A DNA stretch of 64,000 nt from Euryarchaeota archaeon UBA171 (lineage in GTDB: Archaea; Thermoplasmatota; Poseidoniia; Poseidoniales; Thalassarchaeaceae), in assembly GCA_002497295.1 (NCBI GenBank), contig DANO01000039.1, positions 13,547 through 77,546 on the forward strand, given 5' to 3'. The notes under the pieces are model-generated. The model made no database searches. It saw nothing but the letters and a program-made list of their open reading frames with translations, and was not told where the DNA came from. This document shows, piece after piece, positions 33,030 to 42,317 of this stretch (position 1 is its first letter; the number at the start of each line of letters is the position of its first letter). The position numbers and the translations under genes were made by a program.

Positions 33030-35050
33030 GGTGAATGTCCCCCTATCTTATCCAGCAATTCTTTGTCTACCAGAGATGGTTCAGTGATTACTAGGCGAGG
33101 GTCTTTTTCCTTAGCCCTGTTTATCGCCCACATTGCACCAGGATTCCTGGCCCATGCCCTTCTGGCGATACCATTGTCAACATCCCATGAGAGCATAGAT
33201 TCAGCACGTAGCGAGGCATCTACTGAACCATCTAGTAGGAGTCCGAATCCACCATTCATCACTTCCCCCCATCCGACGCCTCCTCCATTATGCAAGCTAA
33301 CCCATGTGGCTCCCCTACAGGCATCGCCGATGAAATTCTGTACTGCCATGTCGGCAGTAAACCTTGATCCGTCCCTGATATTGGCAGTTTCCCTGTATGG
33401 GCTATCTGTCCCTGAAACATCATGATGATCTCGTCCAAGGATGATCGGTGCCGATAATTTTCCACTGGCTACTGCTTCATTGAATTTAGCAGCTATACGC
33501 TTTCTGCCATCACCATCTGCGTAAAGTATCCTAGCTTGACTTCCAACAACCATGCCATAGCCATCTGCATTAGTAATCCACCTCAGGTTGTCTAGAATCT
33601 GGCTCAATATCTCATCGGGTGCGACAGCGGATTGCTCGAGTAGAACCTGCTTAGCTATTTCATCGGTGATTTTCAGATCCTCCCTTGATCCTGATGAGCA
33701 TACCCATCTAAACGGCCCAAAACCGAAATCAAAGCACATAGGCCCCATTATATTCTCGACATAGGAGGGGTATCGGAATGAGCCATCTTCCCCTACATTT
33801 GCCCCTGCTCTAGATGCTTCTAACAAGAATGCGTTGCCATAGTCCCAGAATTTCATCCCTCTTTCAGAGAGCCGGTTTATGACGTCCCCATGATCTACAA
33901 GCGTCGATTGGACCATTTTTCTAAATTTTTCAGGATCATCTGAGAGCATTTGAGAAGCCTCGCTATGGGACATATTCCTTGGAATATAACCACCCAACCA
34001 TGGGTTGTGAAGACTAGTTTGATCACTGCATAAATCTGGAACTACATCCGACTCTTCGAGATGCTCGAGGAGATCGACTATATTACCAACATAACCGATT
34101 GAAATCGCTTCCTTACTAGCTATAGCCTCCTTCGCCCGAGTTGTAATCCACTCGAGATCATCGCTCATTTCCGATAACCAGCCTTGTGAGCGCCTCTTCT
34201 CTACAGCATGTCGGTTAGTCTCTGCAATTATCCCAACCGCGCCGGTTATCACTGCAGCCTTTGCTTGAGCACCCGACATGCCGCCAAGGCCAGAGGTTAC
34301 GAAAAGAACCCCCTCCAATCCTCGCTCGTGATCCAGACCAAGATGAAGCCTCGCTGCATTAAGGAGGGTTATCGTCGTGCCGTGTACGATTCCCTGTGGC
34401 CCGATATACATGTAGGATCCAGCCGTCATCTGGCCGTACTGAGTAACACCTATTGCATTGTGATAATCATAATCCTCTTGAGTGGAGTGATTAGGTATCA
34501 TCATACCATTTGTTATGATTACTCTAGGTGAGTCTTTGTTAGAAGGGAATAGCCCCATTGGGTGGCCCGAGTACATCACAAGAGTCTGTTCTTCGGACAT
34601 CATACTGAGAAGTCGCATCGATACGAGATACTGTGCCCAATTCTGGAATACCGAGCCGTTCCCGCCGTAAGTAACAAGCTCGTGTGGGTATTGCGCGACT
34701 GCGGGGTCTAGATTGTTCTGTATCATCAGCATTATCGCTGCTGCAGATGGTGTTTCTGCTGGATAATCGCCTATCGGTCTTGCATGCATCGGATAATCCG
34801 GCCTGAACCTATGCATGTACACATGGCCATACTTCCGAAGCTCTTCAGAGAAATCCTCTGCTAGTTCTTCATGCCATGATTTTGGGAAGTATCTGAGTGC
34901 ATTTTCTATAGCGAGGGAGAAGGATTCCTTGTCAAGATTCATGGGGCGTGGCGGAGCATGATCTACATCTAGGTCTATTTCTCGCTTGGGGGGAAGGTCT
35001 TCCGGTATCCCTCCTCTAACGAGTCCTCTGAAAGATTCTTTATCGCCCAT
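33026..35050 (-). CDS. hutU: Urocanate hydratase
   Basis: Adds water to urocanate to form imidazolonepropionate, with tightly bound NAD. 674 aa, longer than typical bacterial HutU (about 550) and nearer the eukaryotic length. ELVTYGGNGSVFQNWAQY, MYSGHPMGLFPS, MIPNHST, TAGSYMYIGPQGIVHGT, TSGLGGMSGAQ and GDACRGATWVSLHNGGGVG are family motifs in order. ATG 35050 shares an A with the preceding stop (TGATG). Confidence 0.95.
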   Translation of the reverse strand: MGDKESFRGLVRGGIPEDLPPKREIDLDVDHAPPRPMNLDKESFSLAIENALRYFPKSWHEELAEDFSEELRKYGHVYMHRFRPDYPMHARPIGDYPAETPSAAAIMLMIQNNLDPAVAQYPHELVTYGGNGSVFQNWAQYLVSMRLLSMMSEEQTLVMYSGHPMGLFPSNKDSPRVIITNGMMIPNHSTQEDYDYHNAIGVTQYGQMTAGSYMYIGPQGIVHGTTITLLNAARLHLGLDHERGLEGVLFVTSGLGGMSGAQAKAAVITGAVGIIAETNRHAVEKRRSQGWLSEMSDDLEWITTRAKEAIASKEAISIGYVGNIVDLLEHLEESDVVPDLCSDQTSLHNPWLGGYIPRNMSHSEASQMLSDDPEKFRKMVQSTLVDHGDVINRLSERGMKFWDYGNAFLLEASRAGANVGEDGSFRYPSYVENIMGPMCFDFGFGPFRWVCSSGSREDLKITDEIAKQVLLEQSAVAPDEILSQILDNLRWITNADGYGMVVGSQARILYADGDGRKRIAAKFNEAVASGKLSAPIILGRDHHDVSGTDSPYRETANIRDGSRFTADMAVQNFIGDACRGATWVSLHNGGGVGWGEVMNGGFGLLLDGSVDASLRAESMLSWDVDNGIARRAWARNPGAMWAINRAKEKDPRLVITEPSLVDKELLDKIGGHSP

Positions 35051-35640
35051 CAAGATTCGCTCCAATCCAATGTTATTGAGAGCATGTTTTCTATTTCTTC
35101 CATCATCGTGGATAGCTTCGACTTAATTGACAGTCTTTTTTGATTAGAAATCTCGGGAAGGTTGGCTGCAACATTATACGCTCCGATAACCGAAGCAGTA
35201 GCCAAGAGATGCTTTGAGGCCATTAAATCACTGTGAGCATTTTTATTATGATTACCATTTATCTCCATGTGAAGAAGAGAAATCTCATGGGCCCTTGAAA
35301 CGAGATCCAGTGGGATTTCAGCAGCGATTAATGATGCGGATTCTATTGCCCCTCTTCTGCTTGGATCTTCCTTGTCCAAACGATATGCTTCTACTACAGT
35401 GTCATACGCCTTGCAATCTTCGCTGTACCCATCGATTGCAATATCTTCGAATCCCATAGTTTTGGAAATTATAGATTCCGCGGATAGATGTCCATCTGAC
35501 CACTTTTTTGATTTGAGTGTTAGATTAGAAACCATTCTCAGAAGAGCAGTTCCCTGGCCCAATGCGAGCCAACCTACCGCGCCGCCCCCGGGGGTAGGCC
35601 GTCCATCTGAAATGTTGGAAAGAGTCTCTTTGATGTCCAT
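35050..35640 (-). CDS. Formimidoyl-THF cyclodeaminase (FTCD C-terminal type)
   Basis: Releases ammonia from 5-formimino-THF to form 5,10-methenyl-THF. 196 aa. RPTPGGGAVGWLALGQGTALLRM is the family signature, in parts GRPTPGGGAVGWLAL and GQGTALLRMVSNLTL; the rest is helical (MEINGNHNKNAHSDLMASK with the conserved NxxSDL-like motif). In animals this domain is fused to glutamate formiminotransferase; here it is a separate gene just downstream of that partner. Confidence 0.9.
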   Translation of the reverse strand: MDIKETLSNISDGRPTPGGGAVGWLALGQGTALLRMVSNLTLKSKKWSDGHLSAESIISKTMGFEDIAIDGYSEDCKAYDTVVEAYRLDKEDPSRRGAIESASLIAAEIPLDLVSRAHEISLLHMEINGNHNKNAHSDLMASKHLLATASVIGAYNVAANLPEISNQKRLSIKSKLSTMMEEIENMLSITLDWSES

Positions 35641-35652
35641 TTTTCCACCAGC

Positions 35653-36672
35653 CTATATGTCTCTTAGAGCCCATTCTATTATTCTCGATTCAGGGTTGAA
35701 TTTTTCAAGAGTGCTGAGTCCCAAACCTAGTATCGCTTGCTCCACTAGAGTCTCCTCCGATGCATCTTCGCCAAGATACCAACGACCTGCCCTGAGCATG
35801 CTTTGAAGAGGTACGAGTCCGACAATCTCGCTTCCATTTACCCTTGCACCAAGTGCCCGTGCCAGAGCCAGAACAGCTTCATAGGCTACGTGAATATCTG
35901 TTTCGTCGGGATTCGAGAGATTCATTGATACTTGCGATATTCCATGTGATTCAAGCTTCACACCCATCCCCTGAACAGATTCTAGCATGCCCCCGACCCT
36001 TATTCTCTGACCAGATTCAGACTTGATGAGGAATCCGGACGTCCTGAGGACTTTGCCAACTGTAGCCGAAACTTGTGGCTCGACCTCTTCGATATTTACG
36101 TTGTATGCTATCAAGATTGGACGTACTCCAATGGCCATAGCACCGAATCTATCGCAGCTTTCATCCCACTCTCCGGACCAACTATCGGGCATTCTAGTCT
36201 CTTCATTTTTCCACACCCCTCCTGAAAATCTCTCCTTGAGTCCTTCATATCCTCCTCTTCGTAAATCGGGTAATCGTGACCTAGAAGGATGACTGGCGTA
36301 TGACCCGTATTTGAACATCGATACTTCCCCCATTAGTTCTGTGAAGCAGGCTTCAGCGACAGAGGCAGCATCCTCTTCGGTTGATTCTCCAAGCGGTATG
36401 AATGGTAGCACGTCAACTGCACCCATTCGAGGATGACCTCCTTTATGCTGCCTCATATCAATCAGCGAGCGGGCTCTTCTGACAAGATCTATGCTGGAAC
36501 GTATGACTTGTTCCGGATTCCCGGCATAGGTTATCACTGTCCTATTGTAATCCTCATCCGGCTCAACACCAAGTACACTTGAGCCTCCATCTTCGACAGA
36601 AGACACGATTGATTGGATAATCGATGTATCTCGTCCTTCGCTTATGTTAGGAACAGCCTCTATAAGAGTCAT
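35653..36672 (-). CDS. ftcF: Glutamate formiminotransferase
   Basis: Transfers the formimino group of formiminoglutamate to tetrahydrofolate and releases glutamate. 339 aa. The start MTLIEAVPNISEGRD, DYNRTVITYAGNP, HKGGHPRMGAVDVLPFIPL and LIAYNVNIEE are characteristic. ATG 36672 gives the usual N-terminus and lies 10 bp after the PAN stop. With cyclodeaminase, hutU and hutH it completes histidine breakdown by the THF route. Confidence 0.94.
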   Translation of the reverse strand: MTLIEAVPNISEGRDTSIIQSIVSSVEDGGSSVLGVEPDEDYNRTVITYAGNPEQVIRSSIDLVRRARSLIDMRQHKGGHPRMGAVDVLPFIPLGESTEEDAASVAEACFTELMGEVSMFKYGSYASHPSRSRLPDLRRGGYEGLKERFSGGVWKNEETRMPDSWSGEWDESCDRFGAMAIGVRPILIAYNVNIEEVEPQVSATVGKVLRTSGFLIKSESGQRIRVGGMLESVQGMGVKLESHGISQVSMNLSNPDETDIHVAYEAVLALARALGARVNGSEIVGLVPLQSMLRAGRWYLGEDASEETLVEQAILGLGLSTLEKFNPESRIIEWALRDI

Positions 36673-36682
36673 TTTTCTGACC

Positions 36683-37912
36683 TCACTGATACAATGCCTC
36701 TGCTCCTTCACTTGAGCGAGATCTTTCTGAGAGTACTCTGGTGACTCCTTCCTCTAAGTCTTCCTTTGACATGCTGTTCTTACGTTCTGATATTGCATGC
36801 ATACCGGCCTCTGTCACCACCGCCTTCAATTCTGCACCACTCATTCCTTCGCATTTTTTGGCTAACTTCCTCATATCAACGGAATCATCAACAGGGGTAT
36901 TTCTAGTGTGGATTTCAAGAATTGATATCCTTCCTTCGAAATCAGGTACATCTATTCCAATTATCCTATCAAACCTACCGGGCCGTAACAAGGCTTTGTC
37001 CAGCAGTTCCATCCTGTTTGTGGCAGCGATTACCATCACACCCTCAGATTCTGAGAATCCATCCATTTCAGCAAGAAGTTGCATCAGGGTTCTATGGACT
37101 TCGCGGTCACCAGAGGTTGTGGAATCAAGTCTTTTACTACCAATTGCATCTATTTCGTCAATGAATATCACTGATGGGGCCTTTTCTCTTGCCATCGAAA
37201 AGATTTCGCGAACAAGTCTACCACCTTCTCCGATATATTTCTGGGCAAGCTCTGATCCGACTATACCGAGGAATGTTGCGTTAGTTGAGTTTGCAAGTGC
37301 CTTTGCCAACATGGTCTTCCCATTGCCAGGGGGGCCTGAAAGAAGAACGCCCCTTGGAGGGTCTATCCCAAATTTAGAGAAAGCTTCTGGATTGAGAAGA
37401 GGCATCTCAACAGCTTCTCGTAGGGATTTTATTTGTTTATCGAGACCCCCGAGCATGCTGAATTTCGTATCTGGTTTGTGAATTATCTCGGAAGCAGCTA
37501 CCAAGGGATCCCATCCGTCATTTAGAATCTCAATTATGGATAATGTGTCCTGATTCAGAGTTACTCTCGACCCAGGCGATAGGTCCGCTTGGTCGATTCG
37601 AGGGTTGTATGTTACCAGGAATACAGTTCCATTAGAGCTCTTGACGATAGCTCTGTCTTCGATGACGTCCTGGACATGACCCACGACCAGCGGCGGTGAT
37701 TTGAGGTGTCTAAGATCTTCCTCTAGTCTCCCTGCTCTCTTGGATACCTGTGTAATCTCGTTTTCCAAAAGAAGCTTTTCGGTGAGGAGTGTTTGTGTTC
37801 TGTCCGCGAGCATCTCAAAGTCACGTTTGAGTGAATCGATCTCTGAGGCCATATTTGTAATGCTATCGACGTCATCTTCGACATGAGATGTGCCTGCCGC
37901 GTCGCTCGCCAT
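36683..37912 (-). CDS. pan: Proteasome-activating nucleotidase PAN
   Basis: AAA+ unfoldase that feeds the 20S proteasome. 409 aa: N-terminal coiled coil (about residues 20-70), OB domain (VVGHVQDVIEDRAIVKSS), Walker A GPPGNGKT (about 192), Walker B VIFIDEIDA (about 250), arginine-finger region LRPGRFDR. The last three residues Leu-Tyr-Gln form the HbYX motif that opens the 20S gate. Orthologues are archaeal; no proteasome subunit gene lies in the window. Confidence 0.94.
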   Translation of the reverse strand: MASDAAGTSHVEDDVDSITNMASEIDSLKRDFEMLADRTQTLLTEKLLLENEITQVSKRAGRLEEDLRHLKSPPLVVGHVQDVIEDRAIVKSSNGTVFLVTYNPRIDQADLSPGSRVTLNQDTLSIIEILNDGWDPLVAASEIIHKPDTKFSMLGGLDKQIKSLREAVEMPLLNPEAFSKFGIDPPRGVLLSGPPGNGKTMLAKALANSTNATFLGIVGSELAQKYIGEGGRLVREIFSMAREKAPSVIFIDEIDAIGSKRLDSTTSGDREVHRTLMQLLAEMDGFSESEGVMVIAATNRMELLDKALLRPGRFDRIIGIDVPDFEGRISILEIHTRNTPVDDSVDMRKLAKKCEGMSGAELKAVVTEAGMHAISERKNSMSKEDLEEGVTRVLSERSRSSEGAEALYQ

Positions 37913-37988
37913 GGGGCTCCTTCTATACAGACAGTTGAGAAGGCTTCGGCTGAGTCGAATTCATGACTGATTAGCAAAACCGCGTAGC

Positions 37989-38471
37989 ATGGGCGTGTGC
38001 GAGCTGTGCGGAAAAGAGAATACCGGAGTCTTCAATATACTAGTTTCTGGCGCACAAATATCTGCGTGTGTTGCATGTAGTACTAAGAGAGGTTTTTCTA
38101 TTCCGTCTAGAGAAACGGACAGAGCAAGATCATCGGTCAAATCACCAATTTCTAGGGCCCGCAAGGCCCGGCCAACGTTCGAAGCTGCAAGTGACTTTCA
38201 CATAAGAATAAGAAAGGCCAGGGAAGCCAATGGAATGAGTGTCGAGGAGCTTGGGAGGAAGATGAATCTCCGCGTACAAGATCTTCAGAAATACGAAGGC
38301 GGAAGTGTACCTCCTGACTCAATAGCCAAAAAACTAGAGAGGGAGTTAGGGATAGTTATTCTGGAGGAAGCTGAGGCGAATGACGTCTCTCCAGTCGTAA
38401 AACGTTCCAATAAGTCCGTTACTATCACGGATATGCTAGATGATCTGATGAGGGATGCATCCAATGACTGA
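37989..38471 (+). CDS. MBF1-like transcription factor (zinc ribbon plus HTH)
   Basis: 160 aa. The N-terminal zinc ribbon has C4-x2-C7 and C27-x2-C30; a helix-turn-helix of the MBF1/Xre type follows (HIRIRKAREANGMSVEELG, VQDLQKYEGGSVPPDSI). Archaeal MBF1 is thought to bind the small ribosomal subunit or act in transcription. The 3' end overlaps tsr3 by 8 bp. Confidence 0.9.
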   Translation: MGVCELCGKENTGVFNILVSGAQISACVACSTKRGFSIPSRETDRARSSVKSPISRARKARPTFEAASDFHIRIRKAREANGMSVEELGRKMNLRVQDLQKYEGGSVPPDSIAKKLERELGIVILEEAEANDVSPVVKRSNKSVTITDMLDDLMRDASND

Positions 38472-39012
38472 TGTTAAGAAAATCAGAATTGAAGCCATAC
38501 ATCTCGATCAGGACGACCCTAAGAAATGCACTGCCAAGAAATTAGAGAAGAGGGGACTCATACGGTGCAAGACAAGGATATCCTCAGCTGCGAAGAAGGG
38601 AATTCTACTAGATCCCCTCTCAGAGATACTGCTTAGTCCAAGTGATGTGAATTTAATCGAAAGCGGCGCTCTTGTTGCGTTGGATTGCTCATGGAAGAGG
38701 ATTCATGAATCTGTCAGGATTATATCAAAAACCACAAGGCTCGAATCAAGGATACTCCCCATCTTGCTCGCAGGGAATCCAGTGAGCTGGGGAAAGAGAG
38801 GACGAATGAGTACTGCAGAGGCTCTATCCGCCACCCTATACATAGTTGGCTACAAAGAACAGGCCATTTCACTATTGAATCCATTTAAGTTCGGTGATGC
38901 GTTTATGGATTTAAACAGGCAACTGCTTGAAGCGTACTCGTCTTGCAATAGTCAGACTGAAGTTGAGAAGATGCAGTGGGAATTTTTTGATCGTCCATCA
39001 TCTGACATTTGA
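38464..39012 (+). CDS. tsr3: Tsr3-like rRNA aminocarboxypropyltransferase
   Basis: 182 aa. LDPLSEILLSPSD, LVALDCSWKRIHES, ILLAGNPVSWGKRGRMSTAEALSATL (in parts LPILLAGNPVSWGKRG and MSTAEALSATLYIVGY) match the Tsr3/DUF367 SPOUT-like fold, which adds the acp group to a hypermodified base in small-subunit rRNA. ATG 38464 overlaps the MBF1-like stop; ATG 38455 is an alternative. The pairing of two ribosome-associated genes makes sense. Convergent with metG, overlapping by 15 bp. Confidence 0.9.
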   Translation: MTDVKKIRIEAIHLDQDDPKKCTAKKLEKRGLIRCKTRISSAAKKGILLDPLSEILLSPSDVNLIESGALVALDCSWKRIHESVRIISKTTRLESRILPILLAGNPVSWGKRGRMSTAEALSATLYIVGYKEQAISLLNPFKFGDAFMDLNRQLLEAYSSCNSQTEVEKMQWEFFDRPSSDI

Positions 39013-41178
39013 TCCCGGGGCTATGTCTCCGTCTGGCCTAAGTAGTCGTACGGATCCTTTGCCGTCATCGGCTGCCAAGAGCATGCCCTCCGACATAACG
39101 CCTCTGAGTTTCCTGGGCTCTAAATTAGCGACAAAAACGACCAAAGAGCCTGTGAGGTCTTCTTTGGTATAGTGGTCTTTTAGACCTGCGCAAACAGTTC
39201 GATCTTGCTCGTCACCTTCAGATATCTTGACCACATAAAGGCGGTCTGCATCGGGGTGGTCGTCGACGGAGACGATCTTGCCTATTCTGAGTTCGACGGA
39301 TGCAAATGTATCGAAATCAACGAATGCCACACCTTCGATGTGTGAGGTGTCGTTATTCATTGTGTCTGTAGATTCTTCATCTGAGAGTATACTCTCGAGA
39401 TCGAGTCTAGTAAAAAGAGGGGCGGATTTAGGCAAGTGAGATGGACGTTCGCCGCTAGCCATTGCATCATCCCACAGCAAATCTCTCGGATTTCCAGGTT
39501 CTCCTATCATGCCCCACAATCTTTCTGATTGGAAGGGCATGTATGGATAGGTGAGTATTGAAAGAACCCTTAGGCTATGCCATGCGGCAGATAGGGGTAA
39601 CAACGCTTTCTGAATTTCTTCTGGATCATCGGAACGTAGATACTTCCAAGGTTCAGATCTTTGAAGAAAGCCGTTGCCCTCTTGGGATATGTCCATTATC
39701 TTCCTGAGAGCCTCCTTGAACCTCTGACGTTCCATCGAATCAATTGCTCCCTCGATTTTCGACTCTATGAATTTCTTAAAATCTGGATATGCCTCCAAGC
39801 CTGGCAAGGAGGCAACAGGGTTGAATCCATCCTTGGAAGCACGTTTCACTAGTGAGAGCACCCTATTCACATAATTACCATAATTACCAATCAACTCAGA
39901 ATTGACGCGTTCCACGAATTCGTCCCATCGAAAGTCTGTATCGTGAAGTTCTGGCATGTTTATGGTCAAATGATAACGAAGTGAATCAGGATCGTATCTT
40001 TCGAGGAATGTAGGAAGCCAAACTGCATGCTTCCGACTTGTCGAGAATTGATCCCCGGAGAGCATCAAATATTCATTGGATGCGACGTTGTCCTCGAGGT
40101 GAAGCTTCGCTTGCTCGTCCTTTCCTGTGTTAAGTGCCAACAATATGGCTGGCCATATTATAGTGTGAAAAGGGATGTTATCCTTCCCCATGAAATATAT
40201 ATGTTTGAGAGATTCTCCATGTATCCACCACTTCTTCCAGATATCCTCATAGACACCATCATGTGACTTGCTTGCGTGCTGTTCTGCCCATATTCTTGCA
40301 CAGGTCAAGTATCCCTGAACAGCATCAAACCACACGTAGACCCGTTTTGATGCCCATACTTCTTCCTCCAATGGTATCGATACGCCCCATTCTATATCCC
40401 TGGTGACTGCACGTGGACGTAGGCCCATATCTAGCCAATTCTTTGTCATGGACCTAACATTCGGCTTCCAAACCCTCTGTCGCTCTGATGCATGATCTTC
40501 CAAATCTTTCTGAAGGAGATCCAACCTGAAAAAGAGGTGATCAGTTTTCCGAATTTCGACAGGATCTTCAGGATTAAGTTTTGAGACTGGTTCTATCAGC
40601 TCATCTGCCTCGTATGTTGATCCACATGTGTCGCATTGATCGCCTCTAGCACCATCCGCAGAACATCTTGGGCATTTTCCGAAAACATACCTATCAGGAA
40701 GGAATTGTATGTCGCCATTATCCTTGACGGAGCAGAACTGCTCCATAGTTTCCCTCATCAAAAATCCTTTTTCATGTAATTCCAGTATGACTTCTTGAAC
40801 AAGTTCATGGTGCCTTGAGTCAGAAGTTCTGCCATACAAGGCGCCGCCATAATCTACACCTCTGGAATCGATATTATCGTCCCAAGAACAGCCTAGCCTC
40901 AACAGAGAGTCAAGTATATCTTTGTGATTCTCATCCACAATTTCCTGTGGTGATTTCCCTGTTTCATCAGCAGTCACTGTTATCGGTGTTCCGTGCTCAT
41001 CAGAGCCGCTCAACATCAATACTCTCCTACCTCTCATTCGTTCATACTTGTACTGTATATCGGCAGGAAGGCAATTGCCTGCTACATGTCCCAGATGAAG
41101 TGGTCCATTGGCATAGGGCCAGGCCATGAAAATTGCAACATGCTGACTGTCCACGTGTCCGCTCCCGGACAGCCACAT
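38998..41178 (-). CDS. metG: Methionyl-tRNA synthetase with C-terminal tRNA-binding domain
   Basis: 726 aa. FMAWPYANGPLHLGHVAG holds the HIGH motif; SGSDEHGTPITV, the zinc knuckle CPRC/CDTC (about residues 132-150), VYVWFDAVQGYL and the KMSKS equivalent FSTSRKHAVWL follow. The C-terminal 110 residues (VELRIGKIVSVDDHPDADRL, CAGLKDHY, VFVANLEPRKLRGVMSEGM) are an EMAPII-type OB domain that binds tRNA, fused here but often separate in archaea. ATG 41178 is chosen just ahead of the catalytic fold; the open frame runs further upstream but is not family-like. Confidence 0.94.
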   Translation of the reverse strand: MWLSGSGHVDSQHVAIFMAWPYANGPLHLGHVAGNCLPADIQYKYERMRGRRVLMLSGSDEHGTPITVTADETGKSPQEIVDENHKDILDSLLRLGCSWDDNIDSRGVDYGGALYGRTSDSRHHELVQEVILELHEKGFLMRETMEQFCSVKDNGDIQFLPDRYVFGKCPRCSADGARGDQCDTCGSTYEADELIEPVSKLNPEDPVEIRKTDHLFFRLDLLQKDLEDHASERQRVWKPNVRSMTKNWLDMGLRPRAVTRDIEWGVSIPLEEEVWASKRVYVWFDAVQGYLTCARIWAEQHASKSHDGVYEDIWKKWWIHGESLKHIYFMGKDNIPFHTIIWPAILLALNTGKDEQAKLHLEDNVASNEYLMLSGDQFSTSRKHAVWLPTFLERYDPDSLRYHLTINMPELHDTDFRWDEFVERVNSELIGNYGNYVNRVLSLVKRASKDGFNPVASLPGLEAYPDFKKFIESKIEGAIDSMERQRFKEALRKIMDISQEGNGFLQRSEPWKYLRSDDPEEIQKALLPLSAAWHSLRVLSILTYPYMPFQSERLWGMIGEPGNPRDLLWDDAMASGERPSHLPKSAPLFTRLDLESILSDEESTDTMNNDTSHIEGVAFVDFDTFASVELRIGKIVSVDDHPDADRLYVVKISEGDEQDRTVCAGLKDHYTKEDLTGSLVVFVANLEPRKLRGVMSEGMLLAADDGKGSVRLLRPDGDIAPGSNVR

Positions 41179-41269
41179 ATTTAGGAGATGGGCAAACTCG
41201 GAGTTATGGAGCAACGCAACCTCATGCATACCAGCTTTGTCCAATCTCCCCCTCGGAGGAACCCCTAAA

Positions 41270-42316
41270 GTGACTCCCATATCCGCTATTTTGCTATATG
41301 GAACGGTCGCTCTGGGAGTTTCATTTATCTGCTCAATACTCGAAGCTGTTCTACTAAGCACGACCAGGGGCCACGTACTCGCATTGCAGCCGAAGATGCC
41401 CACAACCGCTGAAAGATGGCTGACATTCAAGGATGATCCAGAACGCCCCCTCACCGCCATACTCACTCTGAACACAATCGCACACACTGTGGGTGCGCTG
41501 GGTGTCGGCTCTGAAGTAGAAAATGCGTATCCCGGCGAATATGCACTAGCAATCGCATCAACTATTCTGACACTTCTCGTATTGCTCCTCTCGGAAATTC
41601 TTCCTAAAACAGTTGGAACACTCTATTGGAGACGACTCACAGTTAGTGCGGGGTTGGTACTTCACTGGATGACAATCGTACTAGCACCCATAATATGGCC
41701 AATCGAAAAGACACGCAGGCTTCTTCCATCCGTCAAAGAGGAGGCGATGACTCGAGATGAGATATCTGTCATAGCAGACATAGCCGAAGAGACCGACGTC
41801 ATAGATGAGAGAGAGGAGAGCATCATACAGAATCTATTGATGCTCAAAGAGATGACTGTGGGGGCGATTATGACCCCAAGGACCGTCATGACCTCCGTCG
41901 AATCTGAAGAGACGATTGGATCGGTCATGGAGCGTATTCCCGTAATGGTTCATGGCAGGATGCCCGTGTTCGATGAGGATGCCGTAGTTGGCATGGTGCT
42001 GAGGTCGGATATTCTCAAGAATGCAGCTGCAGATAATTTCGATCCGCTGATGACTGCGATAATGCGTCCAATATCGAGTGTTCATTCTGACGGATCCATA
42101 GATGCAGCACTCAGAATAATGCTTGAGGATAGGGTGCAAATTTTGACTGTGGAAGAAGAATTTGGAACCATCATCGGCCTAGTAACAATGGAAGACGTCA
42201 TTGAAACACTACTCGGGGTCGAGATAGTAGATGAAGCGGATATCGAAGGCATAGAGGATGGAGCGGTAAGGGAAGATATGCGCGAGTTGGCTATGATGCG
42301 TCGAGAAGAAGAGTGA
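41270..42316 (+). CDS. CNNM/CorC-like membrane protein with CBS domains
   Basis: 348 aa. A DUF21 membrane domain with about four helices (AILLYGTVALGVSFICSI, AILTLNTIAHTVGALGV, STILTLLVLLLSEILPKT), a linker with TDVIDEREESIIQNLLML and two CBS domains (MTPRTVMTSVE, VVGMVLRSDILK, IIGLVTMEDVIETLLG). Relatives are linked to magnesium or other divalent cation transport. GTG 41270 is preferred because GGAGG lies 10 nt upstream; an in-frame TTG at 41237 is an alternative. Confidence 0.88.
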   Translation: MTPISAILLYGTVALGVSFICSILEAVLLSTTRGHVLALQPKMPTTAERWLTFKDDPERPLTAILTLNTIAHTVGALGVGSEVENAYPGEYALAIASTILTLLVLLLSEILPKTVGTLYWRRLTVSAGLVLHWMTIVLAPIIWPIEKTRRLLPSVKEEAMTRDEISVIADIAEETDVIDEREESIIQNLLMLKEMTVGAIMTPRTVMTSVESEETIGSVMERIPVMVHGRMPVFDEDAVVGMVLRSDILKNAAADNFDPLMTAIMRPISSVHSDGSIDAALRIMLEDRVQILTVEEEFGTIIGLVTMEDVIETLLGVEIVDEADIEGIEDGAVREDMRELAMMRREEE

Positions 42317-42317
42317 T

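Noticed and set aside
36741..37481. Long open frame antisense to the PAN gene
   Set aside because: It mirrors the coding bias of PAN, has no motif, and PAN is certain.
41179..41487. Long N-terminal extension of MetRS
   Set aside because: The extra residues do not match the family, and most of the stretch is antisense to the start of the CNNM-like gene.
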